A stretch of DNA of 64,000 nt. Origin: an uncultured Prevotellaceae bacterium (lineage in GTDB: Bacteria > Bacteroidota > Bacteroidia > Bacteroidales > Bacteroidaceae). The notes beneath the pieces were generated by a model. It did no database searches, had not been told where the DNA came from, and was given only the letters and a program-made list of their open reading frames with translations. Shown in pieces: positions 59,516-64,000 of this stretch. The DNA lies in NCBI GenBank assembly GCA_947169115.1, contig CAMVOK010000017.1, positions 1 to 64,000 on the forward strand, given 5' to 3'. How positions within the stretch are numbered: position 1 is the first letter of the stretch; each line of letters opens with the position of its first letter. The position numbers and the translations under genes are program-made.

Positions 59516-60121
59516 TTACCAAGGATAATGGTCACAAGTATATTCATAGTGTCTTATCCTTGTAAAATAGAAGCCAAGGATGTCACGCCAGGGCCGAAGT
59601 AATTTGTTCTTTACTATTTCCGAGATAGGTCTATCTTGTTCTTTCAAACGCCTTGCCTGAATCGGATTGTCAGCCAGCAAGTCCCAATTGCCATCATAGA
59701 CTTGGGTTTCTTGCCATGGAACGACAACATGAGAATAGGCTTCAAGGATATTGTAGAAGCCTATGATGTTACTTTCAATATAAGCATCTGGATTTGTTAT
59801 GCTATAACGGACTCCGGCCTGCGCAGCAAGGTTCACGACCAAATCGGGCTTATATTCAGAAAAAATCTTTTTTTTCAGTTCTTTGTCTGCAATACTCCCA
59901 CATATAAAAGTAAACGAGGACTTACTTGACAGTGCCTGTATCTGGTTTAGGCGTGCCTCCTTCAGGCGCACGTCATAGTAATCATTCATGCTGTCTATTC
60001 CCACCACATGAATACCTGCGTCCAAACTCAACAGCCTTTTGGCAAAGTTACTGCCAATGAATCCAGCCATACCTGTTATCAGGCATAGTTTCGATTGAAG
60101 GTCTATATTCGCTTGAAACAT
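59516..60121 (-). CDS. Chimera: epimerase N-terminus fused to a glycosyltransferase C-terminus
   Basis: Residues 1-126 are a 4-epimerase Rossmann domain (CLITGMAGFIGSN, DYYDVRLKEARLN, VRYSITNPDAYIESNIIGFY) almost identical to the gene at 56878-57965 and in frame. After FYNILEA the sequence switches to SHVVVPWQETQVYDG..., ending VKNKLLRPWRDILGFYFTRI and HYPW. This matches the C-terminal pattern of the transferase at 61767-62615 (RNKFLMPWRFFLNIYFRW, GYPW). It is an open frame but neither domain is complete, so a working enzyme is unlikely. It probably arose by recombination within the locus. Confidence 0.85.
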   Translation of the reverse strand: MFQANIDLQSKLCLITGMAGFIGSNFAKRLLSLDAGIHVVGIDSMNDYYDVRLKEARLNQIQALSSKSSFTFICGSIADKELKKKIFSEYKPDLVVNLAAQAGVRYSITNPDAYIESNIIGFYNILEAYSHVVVPWQETQVYDGNWDLLADNPIQARRLKEQDRPISEIVKNKLLRPWRDILGFYFTRIRHYEYTCDHYPW

Positions 60122-60201
60122 AAAAAATTATATCATGTGAGAATGACTCGTAAACGAAGGATAGCAATTATACTCATAAAAGTGTGTCACGAATGACGCT
60201 A

Positions 60202-60209
60202 CAAAGATA
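60202..60209 (-). promoter_or_regulatory. -7 box for the chimera gene
   Basis: TATCTTTG on the minus strand, 80 bp upstream of the ATG at 60121. The surrounding 80 bp matches the epimerase leader at 57966-58055. Confidence 0.55.
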
Positions 60210-60519
60210 GTAAAATAAATTCAAAATTAAAAAATGCGAGACCGTAGATTCAACTTCGACTTCTTTTTTGTATTTTTGTAGTCACAACGCACCCCACCTT
60301 CTTCTGGTAAGATAAAGCGGTATTTGTATGGTAGAAAGAGGAGCCTACTGACGGCTGCCTCCCGTGTGTCCCCTCCCATGGTGGACGGCCTTTCCTCACT
60401 CTGTAACTCATGGAACATGTCAGTTACCGCCACAGCCACAACCACCATCAGAAAGTTGTCATCCGTCCGAATGAGGAAAGCACACATTAAAGCCTAAATG
60501 ATTTTACGTATATTGTACG
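60210..60519. other. Unassigned stretch between the chimera and the AAA remnant
   Basis: A minus-strand open frame of 86 codons (60227-60487) exists, but it matches no family and runs into the AT-rich leader. I see no gene I can support. The GC-richer part near 60290-60480 could be a worn-out gene fragment. Confidence 0.4.
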
Positions 60520-60775
60520 TATCTTTGTCATGGATTAAAATCCAAAGTTAAGGAACACACAAATGCCATGACAATAAAACGTATCTATCAGTTACAGGAG
60601 AAGTTAGACAGCAGCATATTCCTCTTTGGCACACGTCAGACAGGCAAGAGTACGCTACTGCGCCAACAATTCCCCGAGGCTATCTACTTCTGTCGCTCGA
60701 CACCTTCAGCCGCAAGATGAACAATATGGAATGTCTCCACGTCACCGATTTCCTTCACCAACTATGAACGGGACA
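60520..60775 (+). pseudogene. AAA+ (DUF4143-type) ATPase remnant with internal deletion
   Basis: A TATCTTTG box (60520-60527) precedes an ATG at 60568. The frame reads MTIKRIYQLQEKLDSSIFLF, then GTRQTGKSTLLRQQFPEAIY (Walker A), and stops at 60720. The next frame continues LDTFSRKMNNMECLHVTDFL and ends near LHQL(W)NG, the usual C-terminal end of this family. About 1 kb of middle sequence seems to be lost. Confidence 0.7.
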
Positions 60776-60781
60776 GATACA

Positions 60782-60831
60782 AACGCAGCGTGTGCGAAAG
60801 CCTAAGCCTCCGCACACGCTGCGTTCGTTTT
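60782..60831. terminator. Hairpin terminator
   Basis: AACGCAGCGTGTGCG (60782-60796) and CGCACACGCTGCGTT (60811-60825) form a perfect 15-bp stem with a 14-nt loop, followed by CGTTTTTATTTT. It ends plus-strand transcription from the AAA remnant. Confidence 0.85.
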
Positions 60832-60910
60832 TATTTTCGTCTTTGTTTTGGTCTTTTTCTAGTTCTTGCTTAGACAAGCGTCTCTTGTCAGCGCCGAGCG
60901 GACATTCACG

Positions 60911-61675
60911 TTAAACTTTTAACATTTTAACAACCCTCACGGATGTCTCTTTATTCCCAGAATCAGCAGAACGGAAGTCAAAATATGCCTTGAACTTTTC
61001 CATGTCGCAAAGAAGTTCCCAGTGTTCACGGAGCCATTCCACAGGTTTATCCCACCACCTTACTTTAAGCAGAAAATCTATCGTTTCCTCATCATACCGA
61101 TAGCCAATCACCTTGGCTGGAATGCCACCGACTATAGCATAAGGAGGAACATCTTTGGTGACAATGGCATGAGTAAGCACGACTGCACCGTCGCCCACCT
61201 GTACGCCTCCGATGAAACAAACATCGTTTCCAATCCAACAATCATTTCCTATACGATAGGCGATCTCCCGCTCATAATCATAAAAACGATACTCCTCTGT
61301 CATCTTTCGACGAGCAAAAGTATGTCCCGTTTGGCGCATTAAGGAAAAAAACATCGGGGAAGTAGTCACAAAAGGTTCCTTGTAAGGGTGTGTCTCCACT
61401 ATCTGCGAAATTCTATTGCCCAATGAAGAATATCGACCTATGTCTGCACTGATATGACAATTACAGCCAACGTATGACCCTCGCCCCATTTTCCCATAGA
61501 AATCCGATTGACCACCCACAGCATTCATCCCTTCAAATTCACAATGATGAGAAAGATAAGTAGAAAACCCAAACTTTATCAAACGTCGATTTTTTATTTT
61601 ATGATAGTAATACAGAACTAACCTTTTAAAAAAAATATTACAATACATAAATTTTCCATTAAGAGAAATTATCAT
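60911..61675 (-). CDS. Left-handed beta-helix acetyltransferase (CatB-like)
   Basis: This protein of up to 254 residues has hexapeptide repeats (GSYVGCNCHISADIGRYSSLGN, IGNDCWIGNDVCFIGGVQVGDGAVVLTHAIVT, in parts) and the C-terminal PPYAIVGGIPAKVIGYRYDEET near 178-200. The likely catalytic His is in ETHPYKEPF near 94. An internal start near 61648 (MYCNIFF) is possible. It probably acetylates EPS sugars. It belongs to the EPS segment to the right and reads leftward; the hairpin at 60782-60831 follows. Confidence 0.88.
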   Translation of the reverse strand: MIISLNGKFMYCNIFFKRLVLYYYHKIKNRRLIKFGFSTYLSHHCEFEGMNAVGGQSDFYGKMGRGSYVGCNCHISADIGRYSSLGNRISQIVETHPYKEPFVTTSPMFFSLMRQTGHTFARRKMTEEYRFYDYEREIAYRIGNDCWIGNDVCFIGGVQVGDGAVVLTHAIVTKDVPPYAIVGGIPAKVIGYRYDEETIDFLLKVRWWDKPVEWLREHWELLCDMEKFKAYFDFRSADSGNKETSVRVVKMLKV

Positions 61676-61766
61676 TGCTGTCCATTATAATTCGTTAAAA
61701 AGACACCTATGATACAAAACAAGAAAATCGTCACCTTTACTAAAAATAAAATTTCTTGTACTCAAA

Positions 61767-62615
61767 TCACCATGGATATCCCTTACTCATGAAAACATAG
61801 TCCCGGTACCACCTAAAATAGATATTTAAAAAGAATCTCCATGGCATCAAAAATTTATTTCGTAGTACAACAACTATCGGACGCTCATTCTCCTTTTGTC
61901 TAGTATTTTGTATTGGACATTCTTTATTGGGAACCCCTAATTCATCAACTTCATACGTCTTGTTATACGGTATTGTTACATGGGGATATGTCTTAACCAA
62001 TACAGAAAAAATACTTTGGTCATGACGATTTTCAACAAATCCCTCTTTATTTGGAATTTTTGAACGTTTATCCGTTACCAATTCTTTTTGAATGTCACAT
62101 AATTCCACCATCTTCTGAATTATACATTCTGTTCTTCGGGTCTTCTTTAGTCCAAAAAAACCTCCAGATATTTGATTTGATAAATATACAGTGTCATCAT
62201 TATAGACTCCAATAGCATCTAAAATATCTCCTTTTGTCCATATTCTTTCTTCTTCAGGATATTCAAAAACCAAAATGTCGTTTTCATTTTTTAGGCAATC
62301 TATGTATTCATTAAATCGATTTATAGCTATCTTACTATCATTCCATGTTAAACCAGCATCAGAATAGAACAAAATATCACCATAACTAAGAACCTTGAAA
62401 ATCTCCTTTATAATTGAATATTTCCATACCCAATAACCATATCCACGCCTATATAGCCACGGCTTTAGTTTTCGCCAATAATCCCTCGTCAAACTATTTT
62501 CCTGAGTTAGAAAGAATCTCTCATCAAAAGGGAAATTCCTTGTTTGCGTTTCTAATCGTTTTAGGGAATTACGATAGCGAGTGTCCGCAAAAGAAACAAG
62601 AATCAGTTTACTCAT
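61767..62615 (-). CDS. EPS glycosyltransferase-like protein (GYGYWVWK / FYSDAG type)
   Basis: This protein of about 282 residues begins KLILVSFADTRYRNSLKRLE and contains RRGYGYWVWKYSIIKEI near 52-68 and ILFYSDAGLTWN near 79-90, in which S-D-A may be the metal-sugar site. It ends PWRFFLNIYFRWYRDYVF, then GYPW. I place it with GT-A-like EPS transferases by pattern. Its C-terminal end recurs in the chimera at 59516. The start at 62615 is preferred; a longer start would include a CAAATTGAGAATAC-type leader. Confidence 0.65.
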   Translation of the reverse strand: MSKLILVSFADTRYRNSLKRLETQTRNFPFDERFFLTQENSLTRDYWRKLKPWLYRRGYGYWVWKYSIIKEIFKVLSYGDILFYSDAGLTWNDSKIAINRFNEYIDCLKNENDILVFEYPEEERIWTKGDILDAIGVYNDDTVYLSNQISGGFFGLKKTRRTECIIQKMVELCDIQKELVTDKRSKIPNKEGFVENRHDQSIFSVLVKTYPHVTIPYNKTYEVDELGVPNKECPIQNTRQKENERPIVVVLRNKFLMPWRFFLNIYFRWYRDYVFMSKGYPW

Positions 62616-62845
62616 AATATGTATTAATATGTATAATAATCCTTTAACATATCTCTGCAAATTGAGAATACAAAAAGCAAATATAAAATTACAACAAGAA
62701 AATAAACCTCTCCTCAAATGGAGTTAAATAGTTAAGTTCCTTTCTTGGGCATATTGATATTTTTGATAGGGAAGACCCCAATAACAGCACCCGCTTTTAG
62801 AAAAATTTATATATGACATATGATGTAAAATACAAAAAAATTACC

Positions 62846-63685
62846 TCACAATACATGTATCCGACGTAAAAAAAGTAAAATATGATATATCAGCAACAAA
62901 TCAAAACGCCATCTCAGCATCGGATACAATCGTCGTACATCCTCAGGATAATATGGCCGTTCTCCCAAATAGAACTGATAAAGGCACATCCGCTCCCAAA
63001 AGCCCTTGTGCCTAAAATCAAGATACCCCATGTAGTCATCCTTAATCGACAATCTGGGATGAGAAGCACTGCAATATTCCACATTAATACAGAACATAAC
63101 ATACGATATTGTCACAATCTTTGCGTCTTTCAATAATCGTACAATTAAATTCACATCTTCATACCGTCTTAATGATGTATCATATGGATATCTTACAAGT
63201 AAGTTTCGATGAAATAATGAATGTCCTGTGCTAGGGAAAATATCCTTATAAAAGAAAGATTTAAAATTATTATTAATCTTTCTATCTTTTCGAGCATGTA
63301 AAAAAGTTTTTTTCCCAACTCGCTCAACATATGCTCCATCAACAATATCCACATCCGCATGTTTGTTGGTCACATCATACAATCTTTCCAATGTTTCTGG
63401 AAACAACTCATCGTCCGCATCTAAAAAAACAATCCAATCTCCTTTTGCATGAGACACCCCTGTATTTCGAGCCTTTCCAGGCCCGCCATTCTCCTGAGAT
63501 ATTAACACGATTCTATCGTCATGGATGCCCTTTACCACATCCATACTACCATCCGTACTACCATCATCCACAATGATTAGTTCAAAATCCTGAAACGTTT
63601 GAGTGAGCACACTCCTTACAGAACGTTCAACTATCCTTTCTTTGTTATAAAGCGGTATGATAACTGAAACCTGTGGGGATTGCAT
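62846..63685 (-). CDS. GT2-family glycosyltransferase
   Basis: This 279-residue protein has the GT-A GT2 core: VSVIIPLYNKERIVERSVRS at 6-25, ELIIVDDGSTDGSMDV near 34-49 (first Asp pair), ENGGPGKARNTGVSHAKGDW, and IVFLDADDELFPETLERLYD near 85-104 (D-A-D-D). The C-terminal half has TSLRRYEDVNLIVRLLKD near 170-187. It is complete and 5 bp downstream of the partial gene to the right. Confidence 0.93.
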   Translation of the reverse strand: MQSPQVSVIIPLYNKERIVERSVRSVLTQTFQDFELIIVDDGSTDGSMDVVKGIHDDRIVLISQENGGPGKARNTGVSHAKGDWIVFLDADDELFPETLERLYDVTNKHADVDIVDGAYVERVGKKTFLHARKDRKINNNFKSFFYKDIFPSTGHSLFHRNLLVRYPYDTSLRRYEDVNLIVRLLKDAKIVTISYVMFCINVEYCSASHPRLSIKDDYMGYLDFRHKGFWERMCLYQFYLGERPYYPEDVRRLYPMLRWRFDLLLIYHILLFLRRIHVL

Positions 63686-63690
63686 AATAT

Positions 63691-64000
63691 TTATTTTCCG
63701 TTAAAAAAATTCACGTAATCAAAATCGTCGAAATAACGTTTGCCCCAATAATAGCCACGCTTGAATGGAATAGAATCCCCAACCTCACCATCTTTTTCGA
63801 AACCTCGTATATAATGCGTGCATTTAATCTCTGGCATCGGAATATGGACCAATGATGCTGTCGGATATGGAAGATTGGCAAAACGAACAAGATCTTCTCG
63901 TGTACAGCCATCACGTTCAACTAACAGACAACGTATATTTTTTACATTTATTCTTAATTTACGTCTTTCCCAACTTGACCTCGCCTCTTCTCCGTATGGT
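63691..64000 (-). CDS. DUF1919-like EPS protein, partial at the window edge
   Basis: This is a minus-strand frame of about 103 codons that begins beyond the right edge and stops at 63691. It reads YGEEARSSWERRKLRINVKN, then VERDGCTREDLVRFANLPYP and GYYWGKRYFDDFDYVNFF. The YGEEA..SWERR and DGCT patterns match DUF1919 proteins, which occur in capsule loci. Their function is unknown. Confidence 0.7.
   Translation of the reverse strand, partial: PYGEEARSSWERRKLRINVKNIRCLLVERDGCTREDLVRFANLPYPTASLVHIPMPEIKCTHYIRGFEKDGEVGDSIPFKRGYYWGKRYFDDFDYVNFFNGK

Noticed and set aside
60227-60487. 86-codon minus-strand frame between the chimera and the ATPase remnant
   Set aside because: No family match by eye and no good start; it might be a decayed fragment but cannot be supported.

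Overview
The window looks like a chromosomal segment from a Bacteroidales bacterium, most likely Prevotellaceae-like. The signs are many Bacteroidota-type -7 boxes (TAnnTTTG) just upstream of starts, type IX secretion genes (a PorT-family barrel and a CHU_C cargo protein), the bamD / omega-like / DUF4293 cluster, a BlaR1-TonB fusion, DUF3791/DUF3990 genes, and a NAGLU-type GH89. No rRNA, tRNA or CRISPR array was recognised.

Layout. 1-500 is repeat-rich and includes six 23-bp direct repeats. 0.5-17.8 kb is mostly core: GH43 and GH89 secreted glycosidases, uvrB, the bamD operon, porT, a binding-protein-like gene, a CHU_C protein, uvrA, a metallophosphoesterase, slyD and aroC. 17.8-22 kb is accessory: a DUF3791-DUF3990-DUF3791 triad, a lipoprotein and an AbiE-type toxin-antitoxin pair. 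22-41.9 kb returns to housekeeping and envelope functions (esterase, Pif1-like helicase, lysS, gpsA, rubrerythrin, flavoprotein, transporter, LD-carboxypeptidase, HAD phosphatase, pgi, blaI-blaR1, AlkD and MGMT repair genes, OmpA). Within it lies an unusual fusion at 38123-39211: a DprA/SLOG-like domain, a SANT-like HTH and a PD-(D/E)xK nuclease domain. 42-64 kb is a leftward extracellular or capsular polysaccharide locus. A tightly overlapped operon (about 55145 to 42064, ending at a strong hairpin) encodes glycosyltransferases, acyl- and acetyltransferases, an O-antigen polymerase/ligase-like protein, a pyruvyltransferase with its usual F420H2-dehydrogenase-beta-like partner, a deacetylase and a WecG/TagA transferase. 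Upstream the locus is scarred: an intact ISL3-type element with 23-bp inverted repeats and an 8-bp target duplication, a frameshifted UDP-sugar epimerase, a glf 5' remnant, an epimerase-glycosyltransferase chimera and an internally deleted AAA+ ATPase. Polysaccharide genes then continue off the right edge.

The most striking property of the window is that several families of short, often palindromic or low-complexity repeats sit between genes and also inside reading frames without breaking them. They occur in UvrA (twice), LysS, GpsA, a metallophosphoesterase, an esterase, a WecG-type transferase and the tail of the O-antigen ligase. They also supply much of several signal peptides. The other leading observations are the SLOG-HTH-nuclease fusion, the repeated DUF3791-DUF3990-DUF3791 cassettes, and a pair of matched dyads that look like BlaI operators.

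All calls come from reading the sequence and recalling family features. No database search was run.
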